Shown here piece by piece: positions 7,864-15,179 of a stretch of DNA of 26,194 nucleotides; the stretch's first letter is position 1; every line of letters starts with the position of its first letter. Location of the stretch: contig DASCMO010000131.1 of the NCBI GenBank assembly GCA_036010965.1, forward strand, positions 1-26,194. The letters run 5' to 3'. The DNA is from GCA-2686265 sp036010965. GTDB taxonomy: Bacteria; Planctomycetota; UBA1135; GCA-002686595. The notes under the pieces are model-generated. The model did not search any database and was not told where the DNA came from. It worked only from the letters and a program-made list of their open reading frames with translations. A program made the translations under genes and the position numbers.

Positions 7864-8085
7864 CTACTGCGCCCCGACCTCCCCGCACGGTCCGTGCGCG
7901 CCTGCCTCCTTCCAGTCCAGCCAGCACTTGAGCAGATCCACCACGCTCGCCTGCACGCCTGCGAAGCGCGCCAGGATGCACCTTCCCGAGGAGCGGGGCG
8001 CTGACCTCGATCCATCGACCTCAGCGGCGCGCCTGGGCGAGTTCGAGCTACGGGGGCCGTCCGGGCGACGCTCCGTGCAGTTCAT
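7864..8085 (-). CDS. Possible small or decayed gene, function unknown
   Basis: A 73-codon minus-strand frame ends 4 bases before the bidirectional-looking terminator. I do not recognise it. The last 37 or so codons (for example LARFAGVQASVVDLLKCWLD, then WKEAGAHGPCGEV) use almost only G- or C-ending codons, as the real genes here do, and read like a helical protein end. The first half is serine-, arginine- and proline-rich with weaker codon bias and may not be translated. It could be a microprotein, the tail of a lost gene, or chance. The convergent placement behind a strong terminator is the main positional support. Confidence 0.3.
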   Translation of the reverse strand: MNCTERRPDGPRSSNSPRRAAEVDGSRSAPRSSGRCILARFAGVQASVVDLLKCWLDWKEAGAHGPCGEVGAQ

Positions 8086-8316
8086 GGTCCCACGCCCCCA
8101 CGAGCCTCAGGAGAAGCGTCGCGGCCATTCCAGCAGAATTCCGAGACAAGACACCCACTTGCGGAGAGCTCCGCGGATAAGCTGCCGGGTTCGCGGGTGG
8201 TCGGCAAGCTGCCGGGATACTCCGCGAGCGTCTGAAGGGCCGTGCAGGTCCTCACATCCGGCAGCCCTCGCTGCCCTCCTGTTACTGGGCCCAAACAAGG
8301 GCCCTGCGTGGACCGC
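8086..8316 (+). promoter_or_regulatory. Structured leader region upstream of the DEAD-box helicase
   Basis: No gene is seen here. The stretch is rich in self-complementary elements: GCGGA/TCCGC around GAGC near 8161-8174; a direct repeat AAGCTGCCGGG at 8179-8189 and 8206-8216; GGCAG/CTGCC just before 8275; and GGGCCC-AAACAA-GGGCCC at 8287-8304, only 12 bases before the start codon. The last hairpin would sit over the ribosome-binding region. No Shine-Dalgarno site or clear -10/-35 pair is visible. A structured leader on an RNA helicase gene suggests feedback or cold-sensitive control, which is inference. Confidence 0.35.
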
Positions 8317-10068
8317 ATGCCCATAGACCTCATCGCGTCGCCCGACGCCAACACCCCCGTCCTGAACGACTCCGCGGCTCCCGGCCCCTTCGAGGCCGTA
8401 CCGCCGTGCCTGCGCGCGGCCCTCGAAACCCGTGGGTTCAACGAGCTGACCGCCGTCCAACACGCGGTGCTCGCGAGCGAGGTCGACGGCCGCGACCTGC
8501 AGATCTCCTCGCAGACCGGTTCGGGCAAGACGATTGCCCTCGGCTTCGTGCTCGCGGCACAGCTCGAAGGGGCGCCCGGCGGATCCGGCCCCGAGGGGCT
8601 GATCATCGTGCCGACGCGCGAGCTCGCCGCTCAGGTGTGCGACGAGCTCGGCTGGCTGATGGCCACCCTGCAGGACATGAGCGTGGCCTCGGTCACCGGC
8701 GGCAACCCGCTGTACCGCGACCGGAAGCTCCTCGCCCGCCGGCCGCGAATCCTCGTCGGCACCCCCGGGCGCCTGCTCGACCACGTCAAGACCGGTCTGC
8801 TCGACCTGGGCGGCGTGCGCGAACTGGTGCTCGACGAGGCCGATCAGATGCTCGACCTGGGCTTCCGCGAGGAACTCGAAGGCATCCTCGACGCGACGCC
8901 GACGACGCGCCGCACGCACCTGCTCTCGGCCACCTTCCCCAAGGGCATCCAGCAGCTGGCGGCACGCTACCAGCGCGATCCGTTCATGATCCAGGGCTCG
9001 CGACCAGGCGAGGCGAATGAGGACATCGAGCACGAGGGCCACCTCGTGCATCCCCGCGACCGTTACGCCGCCCTGGTCAATCTGCTGCTGCAAGCCGATG
9101 GTGAACGCACCCTCGTCTTCGTGGAGCGGCGCACCGACACACTGGAGGTGGCCTCGCGCCTCGAAGCGGATGGATTCGATGCACTGCCCCTCAGCGGCGA
9201 GCTGGCCCAGAGCCAGCGAGAGCGCACCCTGGCCACCTTCCGGGCGGGGCGCGTCACTGTGCTCGTCGCCACTGATGTGGCCGCGCGCGGACTGGACGTG
9301 CCCGATATCATGACCGTGATCCACACCGCGCCGCCCATCGCCGCCGAGGTGTACACCCATCGCAGCGGGCGCACGGGACGGGCCGGCAAGCCCGGCCGGA
9401 GCGTCCTCCTCGCACCGCCGAACCGTCGGCGCAGGGTCGAGTTACTCCTGGGCCAGGCCGGAGTCAAACTGCGCTGGAGCCCGCTGCCCAACGCGGCTGA
9501 AGTGCGCGCTCAACTCGCGACGCGCTCGCGCGCCGCCCTGGAGGAGAAGCTGAACGCCGACCTCGCAGCCGGCCCGCCCGCCGCGCACCTTGCCCACGCC
9601 GAGGAGCTGCTCGCCGGCCGCCCCGCCGCTCCGCTGGTGGCCGCCCTGCTGGCGCGCCTGGCGCCCGCCCCACGGGTCGAGCCCCAGGATGTGGCGACTC
9701 CGCGCACGAGCGACGAGCCGCGTCAGGCGCAGCGCGGGCCGCAGCGCGGGCCACAGCGCGGGCCGCAGCGCGGGCCGCAGAAACGTACTGCTCAGGGAGC
9801 CGGCTTCGAGCGCTTCTTCATGAACTGGGGCCTCAACCAGGGCGCTACCCCGGGCCGACTCCTGGCCGCCATCTGTCGCCGCGGCGAGGTGACCGGCGGG
9901 GACATCGGTTCGATCGCCGTGCACCCCAATGCGAGCACCTTCGACGTGAGCTCCGACGTGGCGGAGCGCTTCGAGCACCTCGCCGGCCGACGTGATCCGC
10001 GCGACCCGAAGACGCGCATTCGCCGCGACCGAAACCCGCGGGTACAGGCGCGCCCTCGGCACTCCTGA
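8317..10068 (+). CDS. DEAD-box ATP-dependent RNA helicase with DbpA-like RNA-binding tail
   Basis: This enzyme unwinds or remodels RNA with ATP and probably acts in ribosome assembly or RNA decay. The 583 residues show the helicase motifs in order: Q motif (FNELTAVQHAVL, from 41), motif I SSQTGSGKT (64-72), PTRELA (99-104), TPGRLLD (149-155), DEAD (173-176), SAT (204-206), LVATDVAARGLDVPD (316-330) and HRSGRTGRAGKPG (348-360). The C-terminal part has a QRGP repeat (472-488), then a DbpA/CsdA-type RRM-like domain (about 497-560: FERFFMNWGLNQGATPGRLL, GGDIGSIAVHPNASTFDV), then a basic tail rich in arginine. The start at 8317 fits the family; an in-frame GTG at 8242 would add 25 unconvincing residues. 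Assignment to DbpA itself, with specificity for 23S rRNA helix 92, is not secure. Confidence 0.93.
   Translation: MPIDLIASPDANTPVLNDSAAPGPFEAVPPCLRAALETRGFNELTAVQHAVLASEVDGRDLQISSQTGSGKTIALGFVLAAQLEGAPGGSGPEGLIIVPTRELAAQVCDELGWLMATLQDMSVASVTGGNPLYRDRKLLARRPRILVGTPGRLLDHVKTGLLDLGGVRELVLDEADQMLDLGFREELEGILDATPTTRRTHLLSATFPKGIQQLAARYQRDPFMIQGSRPGEANEDIEHEGHLVHPRDRYAALVNLLLQADGERTLVFVERRTDTLEVASRLEADGFDALPLSGELAQSQRERTLATFRAGRVTVLVATDVAARGLDVPDIMTVIHTAPPIAAEVYTHRSGRTGRAGKPGRSVLLAPPNRRRRVELLLGQAGVKLRWSPLPNAAEVRAQLATRSRAALEEKLNADLAAGPPAAHLAHAEELLAGRPAAPLVAALLARLAPAPRVEPQDVATPRTSDEPRQAQRGPQRGPQRGPQRGPQKRTAQGAGFERFFMNWGLNQGATPGRLLAAICRRGEVTGGDIGSIAVHPNASTFDVSSDVAERFEHLAGRRDPRDPKTRIRRDRNPRVQARPRHS
9730..9780 (+). 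repeat. In-frame 12-bp tandem repeat encoding QRGP units
   Basis: Four near-identical copies of CAGCGCGGGCCG (one with a final A) run from 9730 to 9777, followed by CAG. They encode (Gln-Arg-Gly-Pro)x4-Gln in the linker between the helicase core and the RNA-binding domain. The unit is a multiple of three, so copy number can change without frameshift. Confidence 0.9.
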
Positions 10069-10112
10069 GCCGACGGGTCTCCTCTCGAGGACGGCGCGAG
10101 TTCGAGCCTGAG

Positions 10113-10128
10113 CGGAGGCATGCCTCCG
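10113..10128. other. Perfect 16-bp palindrome between convergent genes
   Basis: CGGAGGCATGCCTCCG is its own reverse complement and lies in the 123-base spacer between the ends of the helicase gene and the convergent unknown gene. There is no T-tract on either side, so it is at best a weak bidirectional terminator; a protein-binding site is also possible. Confidence 0.4.
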
Positions 10129-10191
10129 GCCAGGGCGGTTGTGGTCTGCGTCGATCATCGAACCCCTCAGTCCCAAGCTGCCGGGCCCGGG

Positions 10192-10896
10192 TCAGGCGAC
10201 CGGATCGGGGAGGTCGGAGTCCTCCTCAGGTTCGCTCGCCGGTTCGCCCTCGGATTCGTTTTCGGGGGCAGGGCCGGGCATCGGGGGGAGCGAGACGCCG
10301 GCGGCGACGAGACCCATGGCGAAGTGGAGCTGGAAACCGACCAGGCGCTCATCGGGGGAGAGCAGGGTCATCGACGAGAGTGCCCAGCCGGCGGCGATCA
10401 GGCGATCGGCACCAGGCAGGAGCGCGCGCAGGCGAGCGCGGATCACCCGCAGGTCCGCGACGAACGCAGCCTCCTGAGCAGGAGCGGGAAAGTCGGCGTT
10501 CGCGATCTTCCCCAGGCGAAACTTCACCCACCTGATGCTGGCCTCCACGTCCACCGGTAACTCGGCGCATAGCTCAGCACCGACCCACAGACCCAGACTG
10601 AAGGCGTCCCAGGCCTTGTCGCGGGTGCGTCCGTCAGATCGCTTGCCGTGGACCTCGATGTCGGAGAGAAAGATCGAGAAGAGGGAGGAGAAGGGCAGAA
10701 GGAAACCACCGTGCTGCCCCTTGGGGAGAGCGTTGAACCAGTAGCCAAGGATGCACAGGGCTTCCTGATTGAGGCGCTCCTCGATCAGACCGCACCCGTC
10801 GGGATTGAGCAGGGAGACCGAGAGGCGCGGGAAACCGGGCTGGAGAAGAGAGGCGGCGGCGGGGGTCCGACGCGGCCCGAGATGTGACTGTGGCAT
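10192..10896 (-). CDS. Protein of unknown function (orphan)
   Basis: I do not recognise this 234-residue protein. It has no signal peptide and no clear catalytic motif. The middle is rich in aromatic and hydrophobic residues (ALCILGYWFNALPKGQHGG, then FSSLFSIFLSDIEVHGK), followed by amphipathic helices (VEASIRWVKFRLGKI; VADLRVIRARLRALLPGA). The end is strongly acidic and proline-rich (PAPENESEGEPASEPEEDSD). The start at 10896 was chosen because AAGGA lies 5 bases upstream, one of the few clear ribosome-binding sites here. Base composition and third-position bias look milder than in the neighbours, hinting at a young or acquired gene. It stands alone, convergent with the helicase gene. Confidence 0.7.
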   Translation of the reverse strand: MPQSHLGPRRTPAAASLLQPGFPRLSVSLLNPDGCGLIEERLNQEALCILGYWFNALPKGQHGGFLLPFSSLFSIFLSDIEVHGKRSDGRTRDKAWDAFSLGLWVGAELCAELPVDVEASIRWVKFRLGKIANADFPAPAQEAAFVADLRVIRARLRALLPGADRLIAAGWALSSMTLLSPDERLVGFQLHFAMGLVAAGVSLPPMPGPAPENESEGEPASEPEEDSDLPDPVA

Positions 10897-11254
10897 GCTG
10901 GTCCTTGGCAGATGTGGATCGAGACAGGTGTAGAGCCTCCCCACTAGAACGAGGCGAAGAGGACGAAAGCGAGCCAGATGGGCTCAAAGAAAAGGCGAGC
11001 AGTTCGGAAAAGAAAAGGCGCACCGAGAGGTGCGATGACGATGTACGCCTTCCATAGGTGCACAGCCGTTCGAGCACCGAATTCGAACGATGGAAACGGG
11101 AATCTCGCAAACTTCGGACGGCCTCGAGGAGGCGTCGCCGGCGCCCCTGGGGCTCGCGAAGAACGGGCCGAGGCGCGCGCCGCCGAGAGACTGATCCAGT
11201 CGTTCGAGAGTCCGAGAGGAACGCTCGCGAGCAACGCGAGCTAGGCTCTTCGCC
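10897..11254. other. 358-base divergent intergenic region, relatively A-rich
   Basis: No gene is well supported. A minus-strand frame ends at 10944 with a hydrophobic tail (YIVIAPLGAPFLF, FFEPIWLAFVLFASF) that could be a small membrane peptide, but its upstream part is not protein-like and no start site stands out. A terminator-like hairpin sits at 11019-11034. GCTCGCG-AGCAA-CGCGAGC (11223-11241) is a 7-bp stem ending 13 bases before the ATG at 11255 and may affect translation of the downstream gene. No confident promoter is seen on either strand. Confidence 0.4.
11001..11034 (-). terminator. Terminator-like hairpin in the leader of the unknown gene
   Basis: On the minus strand CGCACC-TCTC-GGTGCG (11034-11019) is followed by CCTTTTCTTTTCC, a stem plus pyrimidine/T-rich tract. 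It lies about 120 bases upstream of the start at 10896 with no gene upstream of it on that strand. It may be an attenuator or end a short RNA. The stem is only 6 bp. Confidence 0.4.
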
Positions 11255-12898
11255 ATGCCGCGGCCGATCTGGATCGTTCTACTGGCCGTGATCGCCTGGC
11301 TGCCCTCTGTCCTACGCGGCGGGACGGCCATGGACGATGGAGAACTGCTCTTCGCCAACCCGGTCGTAGACGGCTCGCTCCCGATCAGCGCGGCCTTCGA
11401 TCGAGACTACTTCCACCACATCGGGGACGCGGGACAGTGGCGGCCGCTGGCCACCCTCTCCCTACGCCTCGAGCACGCGCTTTGGGGCTCGTGGACCCAC
11501 GGCTATCACCTGGGCAACGTCGCGCTGCACGCGCTGGTCTGCGCCCTCGCGGCGGCGCTATTGCGGCGCACACGGGGCGCCGAGACCTCGTGGCCCTGGT
11601 TCGGCCTGGCCCTCTTCGCCGTCCATCCGGCCCTGGCCGATGCCGTGGCCTGGATCAGCGGGCGCACGGCCTTGGTGAGCGCCGCCGCGGGCCTGGCGGG
11701 CGGGCTCGCCTGCCTGTGGGCGAGCGCCGGCCCGAGCTGGCGCATCGCCCTGGCCGCCGGCACGGGCGTCTGCCTGGCCGCCATGGGCAAGGAAGACGGT
11801 GCGTGCTTCGCTCTGCTCTACGTCCTCACTGCCCCCCACCCGCGCGCCGCGCGCGCCGCCGCCCTCGGCGCGGCCCTCGGCCTGGCGGGATGGTTCGTCG
11901 CACGCGGCATCGCCCTCGGGGACTTCGTGCCCAGCGCCGCCCACCCGGCCCTGGGCGCGGCGCCCCTCGCCGAGCGCCTGATCATCGGCGGCTGCGAGCT
12001 GCTCGAAGCCCTGCGCCTGCTCGTCCTGCCCGTCGCCTACCCGCCCCAGTACCGGGCCGACTTCCTGCTCGAACGCTTCGCTCCCCTGCCGCCCGCCGCC
12101 GCCGCGCTGGCGGGCTGGGTCCTGTGGATGGCCCTCTTCCTGGGAGGCCTGGCGCGGCGGCGCACGCGAGCGGGCGGCGCGGCCTTGCTGGCCGCCGTCG
12201 CCTGGCTGCCGGTGCTCCAGATCGCCCCCCTGGGCGAGGTCTTCGCGCCGCGCTTCCTCTACCTTCCCCTGCTGTTCGGTGTGCCCCTCGTACACGGGCT
12301 CTTCTCGCGCCTGCCGGCGCGCGGCGTCGTGGCCGCTCTGGCCCTGGCCGCGGCCATCCCCCTGGCCGCCGTGCGCTCCGCGCTCTACGCCGATCGCGGC
12401 CTGTGGCGCGCCGAGATGCTGCGCCACCAGCCGGACGATGCGCCCTCCTGGAACGACATGGGGCTGGTGCGCGAGGAGCGCGGCGACGTCGCGGGAGCGC
12501 TCCAGGCCTGGCGACAGGCCATCGTCGCCGACGAACGCCACAGCCGCTCGTGGTCCAACCTGGGGCGCGTGCTGCTCGGACGCGGGGACCTGCTGGAAGC
12601 GGAGCGCGCTCTGCGGCGAGCGGTGAGCGAGGGACCGCACAACCCGGTGGCGCACGTCAACCTGGCCAGCCTGCTGCTGCGCAGCGGACGAGGGCGAGAG
12701 GCCCTCGGGCTCTACGAGCGGGCCCAGGAGCTGGCGCCCGGACTGGGAGCCGCCTGGCGCGGAGCGGGCCAGGCGCTGCTGGCGGCCGGGGACCCCCAGG
12801 GCGCCGCGAACGCCCTGGCCCGCGCCCTCGAACTCGACCCGAGGGACGACGCGGCGCGACGCCTGCTGGCCGAAGCCAACGACACGTCGCTACGATGA
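11255..12898 (+). CDS. TMTC-like polytopic membrane protein with C-terminal TPR domain
   Basis: The 547-residue protein has about ten hydrophobic segments (residues 1-378) followed by four tetratricopeptide repeats (about 397-531, for example NLGRVLLGRGDLLEAERALR). The first loop shows AMDDGELLFANPVV, and later QWRPLATLSLRLEHALWG, GYHLGNVALHAL and HPALADAVAWISGR. This pattern is shared by TMTC proteins and bacterial relatives, GT-C-fold glycosyltransferases that use polyprenyl-linked sugars. The acidic DD (27-28) fits the GT-C catalytic position in the first external loop. A protein O-glycosylation or extracytoplasmic assembly role is inferred; donor and acceptor are unknown. The start ATG at 11255 precedes a classic signal-anchor. 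Its stop overlaps the next start (ATGA). Confidence 0.75.
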   Translation: MPRPIWIVLLAVIAWLPSVLRGGTAMDDGELLFANPVVDGSLPISAAFDRDYFHHIGDAGQWRPLATLSLRLEHALWGSWTHGYHLGNVALHALVCALAAALLRRTRGAETSWPWFGLALFAVHPALADAVAWISGRTALVSAAAGLAGGLACLWASAGPSWRIALAAGTGVCLAAMGKEDGACFALLYVLTAPHPRAARAAALGAALGLAGWFVARGIALGDFVPSAAHPALGAAPLAERLIIGGCELLEALRLLVLPVAYPPQYRADFLLERFAPLPPAAAALAGWVLWMALFLGGLARRRTRAGGAALLAAVAWLPVLQIAPLGEVFAPRFLYLPLLFGVPLVHGLFSRLPARGVVAALALAAAIPLAAVRSALYADRGLWRAEMLRHQPDDAPSWNDMGLVREERGDVAGALQAWRQAIVADERHSRSWSNLGRVLLGRGDLLEAERALRRAVSEGPHNPVAHVNLASLLLRSGRGREALGLYERAQELAPGLGAAWRGAGQALLAAGDPQGAANALARALELDPRDDAARRLLAEANDTSLR

Positions 12899-13269
12899 AG
12901 GGGATGCAGCACTCCCTCGCCCTGATCGCCGCCCTCGCCTGGGGCTCGGTGATCCTCGCTTGCAGCCCCGCCGCCGCACCGATCGATCCACAGACGGCAA
13001 GCGGCGCCGAGCTCTACGCCCTCGTGCGCTGCGACAGCTGCCACGGGCGCGCGGGCGAGGGCACCTTCCTGGCGCCGCCCCTGAGAGATCTGCGCGCCCA
13101 CTGGGAACCCGAGCTACTGGCGGACTACCTGCGCAATCCGGCCCCCTTCCTGGCCTCTGACAAACGCCTGGGTGCCATAAGCCAACGCTACACCGCCAAC
13201 ATGCGCGCCTTCGCCGAGCTCGGTCCAGCGGAGCGCCTGCGCCTGGCCGAGTGGCTGCTGAAACCCTAG
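12895..13269 (+). CDS. Lipoprotein c-type cytochrome
   Basis: This is a small membrane-attached, periplasm-facing electron carrier with one haem. The 124-residue precursor has a lipoprotein signal with lipobox ILAC (lipidated C23), a single haem-binding motif CDSCH (46-50), GxGTFLAPPL after it and a candidate distal methionine ligand in NMRAFAELG (M103). A terminal helix follows (PAERLRLAEWLLKP). The family is small class I cytochrome c, as in subunits or partners of terminal oxidases. The start overlaps the stop of the TPR protein as ATGA; an internal ATG three codons later is possible. Coupling to a GT-C-like membrane protein is odd and gives no clear partner. The 217 bases after it hold only a weak hairpin (CACCC-CTGCA-GGGTG at 13281-13295). 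Confidence 0.88.
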   Translation: MKGMQHSLALIAALAWGSVILACSPAAAPIDPQTASGAELYALVRCDSCHGRAGEGTFLAPPLRDLRAHWEPELLADYLRNPAPFLASDKRLGAISQRYTANMRAFAELGPAERLRLAEWLLKP

Positions 13270-13486
13270 CCGGGCCGCGTCACCCCTGCAGGGTGTCACC
13301 CGGACAGCGAAAGCCACCGCGCACGCTGGCGCACCAGCGACCCACAGTCCAGACTAGATCTACTGAATAAGGTCCCACACCCTCGCGCCGTTCCCCAAAG
13401 CAGGGCTCGTCGCCGCGCACTGGTCACGATCGACGAACAGGGCGCCACGAGCGTGGCCAATCCACTATCCAGACGGAGCATCCAAG

Positions 13487-14524
13487 ATGAGGACGATCTA
13501 CCGCACGCTGCTGACCCCGCTCGCTCTCCTGGCCACGTCGGCACTCCCCGCCACGGCCCAGGGGGACTTCCTGTTCGACATCGACTTCGCCGCCTCCAGC
13601 TTCGACTGGGGAGGCACCACCAGCCTCGGCCCCATGGTCACGTCGCCTGACACGTTCAATCTCCAGGGGACGGTCCAACTGCTTCTCTCCTCCGGGGGCA
13701 ACCCCGTGGGCAGTGGACAGCTCACGGGACAGGGCGATGCGGCGGTGGTTCCGGACCTCCACGCGGAGATCCTTGCGCCCTGGCCGCTCCCGCCCTGGGC
13801 AGTGATCGACATCACCAACGTGCACTTCGTCCTTGCCTCCGATCCGTTCTCCGTCGACGGCGCTGGAAACTTCACCGCCACCGGCGTGATCCTCATCGCC
13901 ACGGCCGGGACCATCACCATCGATCCGATCGCGGGGTCCACCATCAACCTCGACATCACCGGCCTGTCCTCAGACCCCGTCGTCGCCACTGGGTCCATCG
14001 TCGAGGGTTCGGGCACCCTGAGCATGGTGGCCCCGGTCGACGTCAACTTCTTCATTGCCGACCCGAGCACGGGCCTGAGCGCGGACCTCTATCTCCTGGG
14101 TACCGCGGCGGCCGACTACGGGTGCCCCGCGCCCACGATCTACTGCCAGACCTCACCCAACTCCGCCGGTCCGGGAGCCGTCATCTCCAGTCTTGGCAGC
14201 ACGAGCATCTCCCAGAACGAGCTCATCCTGCAGTGCGACCTCCTGACCCAGAACCAGTTCGCGATCTTCTACTACGGTCCGAACCAGATTCAGCAACCCT
14301 TTGGAGACGGCTTCCGATGCGTCGGCGGTTCGGTGCTGCGTCTGCCCCCCCAGCCGACGGGCAACGGGACGATCACTCACGCGCTCGACCAGACAAACCT
14401 GCCGGGGGGAGGTGGGATCGAACCCGCCGAGGTGGTCAACTTCCAGTGCTGGTACCGTGACCCCGCGGCGGGCATGTCGGGCTTCAACTTCTCCGACGCC
14501 CTCTCCGTTTCCTTCTGCCCCTGA
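13487..14524 (+). CDS. Secreted protein with lineage-specific C-terminal module
   Basis: This 345-residue protein has a Sec signal peptide (MRTIYRTLL then a hydrophobic core to PATA, cleavage near residue 24-25). The first part (26-210) is rich in beta strands, threonine, serine and glycine with no recognised domain. The C-terminal 130 residues or so form a module with the signature YCQTSPNSAGPGAVIS (from 219), PFGDGFRCVGG (271-281), LRLPPQPTGNGT and NFQCWYRDP (318-326), ending SDALSVSFCP. Six cysteines occur within 213-344. I have seen this module at the end of many unrelated secreted proteins in some Planctomycetota; its role is not known to me, and adhesion or surface retention is a guess. 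GGAG about 10 bases upstream supports the start. Confidence 0.8.
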   Translation: MRTIYRTLLTPLALLATSALPATAQGDFLFDIDFAASSFDWGGTTSLGPMVTSPDTFNLQGTVQLLLSSGGNPVGSGQLTGQGDAAVVPDLHAEILAPWPLPPWAVIDITNVHFVLASDPFSVDGAGNFTATGVILIATAGTITIDPIAGSTINLDITGLSSDPVVATGSIVEGSGTLSMVAPVDVNFFIADPSTGLSADLYLLGTAAADYGCPAPTIYCQTSPNSAGPGAVISSLGSTSISQNELILQCDLLTQNQFAIFYYGPNQIQQPFGDGFRCVGGSVLRLPPQPTGNGTITHALDQTNLPGGGGIEPAEVVNFQCWYRDPAAGMSGFNFSDALSVSFCP

Positions 14525-14573
14525 GCCCAGGTGCGCGGGTGCACACCACCCTCGCGACCCCCGACACCCAGCC

Positions 14574-14801
14574 ATGAACTTCTTCTGCCGCCTCTTCGGA
14601 CACACCTGGGTCCACACGACCGAACCCTCGAAGATCCGCTGGCAGACGAATGAGAAGAACCTCTCCGAGCTGCGCGCCAGCGCCCCGGACGGCGAACCGG
14701 AGTTTTATCGCTCCTGCGTGCGCTGCGGCGAGCACCGGGCATGGGCAGCCCCCCAGCACCCCGACGGCTCCCCCACCCAGGCCACCTCCGGCGGCCTCTG
14801 A
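14574..14801 (+). CDS. Zinc-ribbon-like microprotein, unknown function
   Basis: This is a 75-residue protein. FCRLFGHTW at the N-terminus (C5, H10) and SCVRCGEHR later (C48, C51, H54) give spaced Cys/His pairs suited to one zinc ion. The layout resembles the DUF1660-type small proteins (C-x4-GH-x-W ... C-x2-CG), but this is recognition from memory. The tail (60-75) is proline-, serine- and glycine-rich and probably disordered. It starts 49 bases after the secreted-protein gene, with no clear Shine-Dalgarno site, and ends 66 bases before the small membrane protein gene. Role unknown. Confidence 0.6.
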   Translation: MNFFCRLFGHTWVHTTEPSKIRWQTNEKNLSELRASAPDGEPEFYRSCVRCGEHRAWAAPQHPDGSPTQATSGGL

Positions 14802-14867
14802 CCACCCTCGAGCCCCTGACCGTTCATTCGAGTCGCCCGCTAAGCCGATAGGCAGGAAGGCAGCGTC

Positions 14868-15173
14868 ATGGACACGGACACCCTCTACGGCGAGCTCGCG
14901 CGCTACCTGCTCCTGGCGCTGACCGCGCCCCTCTGGATTCCCTTCGTGAAGGCGATCTGGGAAGAGCTCAACCGCGCCCTGCGAGATGAGGGCGGCGTCT
15001 TCGGTCGCATCCCCGGCACGCTCGAGGCCGACCAGATCAAGGCCGAAGAACGCGCCAGGGAATCGCCCCTCTTGGCAGAGCCCCTCCACACGCCAGGCGT
15101 TCGGTCAGAGACGGGCCCGGCCGTGCCCGGTTCCGTTCCAGTCCAGGCCGTCCGCAGGCAAGGCTTTCGCTAG
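14868..15173 (+). CDS. Small single-pass membrane protein, unknown function
   Basis: This is a 101-residue protein with one hydrophobic segment (about 11-30, ARYLLLALTAPLWIPFVKAI) preceded by acidic residues, then an amphipathic, charged stretch (WEELNRALRDEGG; ADQIKAEERARE) and a proline/valine-rich tail likely to be disordered. AGGAAGG nine bases upstream of the ATG is a good ribosome-binding site. It ends 6 bases before the GTG start of the myo-inositol oxygenase gene, so the two are probably co-transcribed. I do not recognise a family. Confidence 0.65.
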   Translation: MDTDTLYGELARYLLLALTAPLWIPFVKAIWEELNRALRDEGGVFGRIPGTLEADQIKAEERARESPLLAEPLHTPGVRSETGPAVPGSVPVQAVRRQGFR

Positions 15174-15179
15174 CGCCGC

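Noticed and set aside
8107..9360. A minus-strand open frame of 417 codons across the helicase
   Set aside because: It is antisense to the conserved helicase core and rich in His, Gly and Arg, with no recognisable motif.
10978..11244. A plus-strand frame of 88 codons in the divergent region
   Set aside because: It is basic, low-complexity sequence with no ribosome-binding site, overlapping a terminator-like hairpin on the other strand.
11437..12894. Upstream extension of the cytochrome c frame
   Set aside because: The frame is open for almost 490 codons before the cytochrome but only shadows the membrane/TPR protein. The lipoprotein signal fixes the start at 12895.
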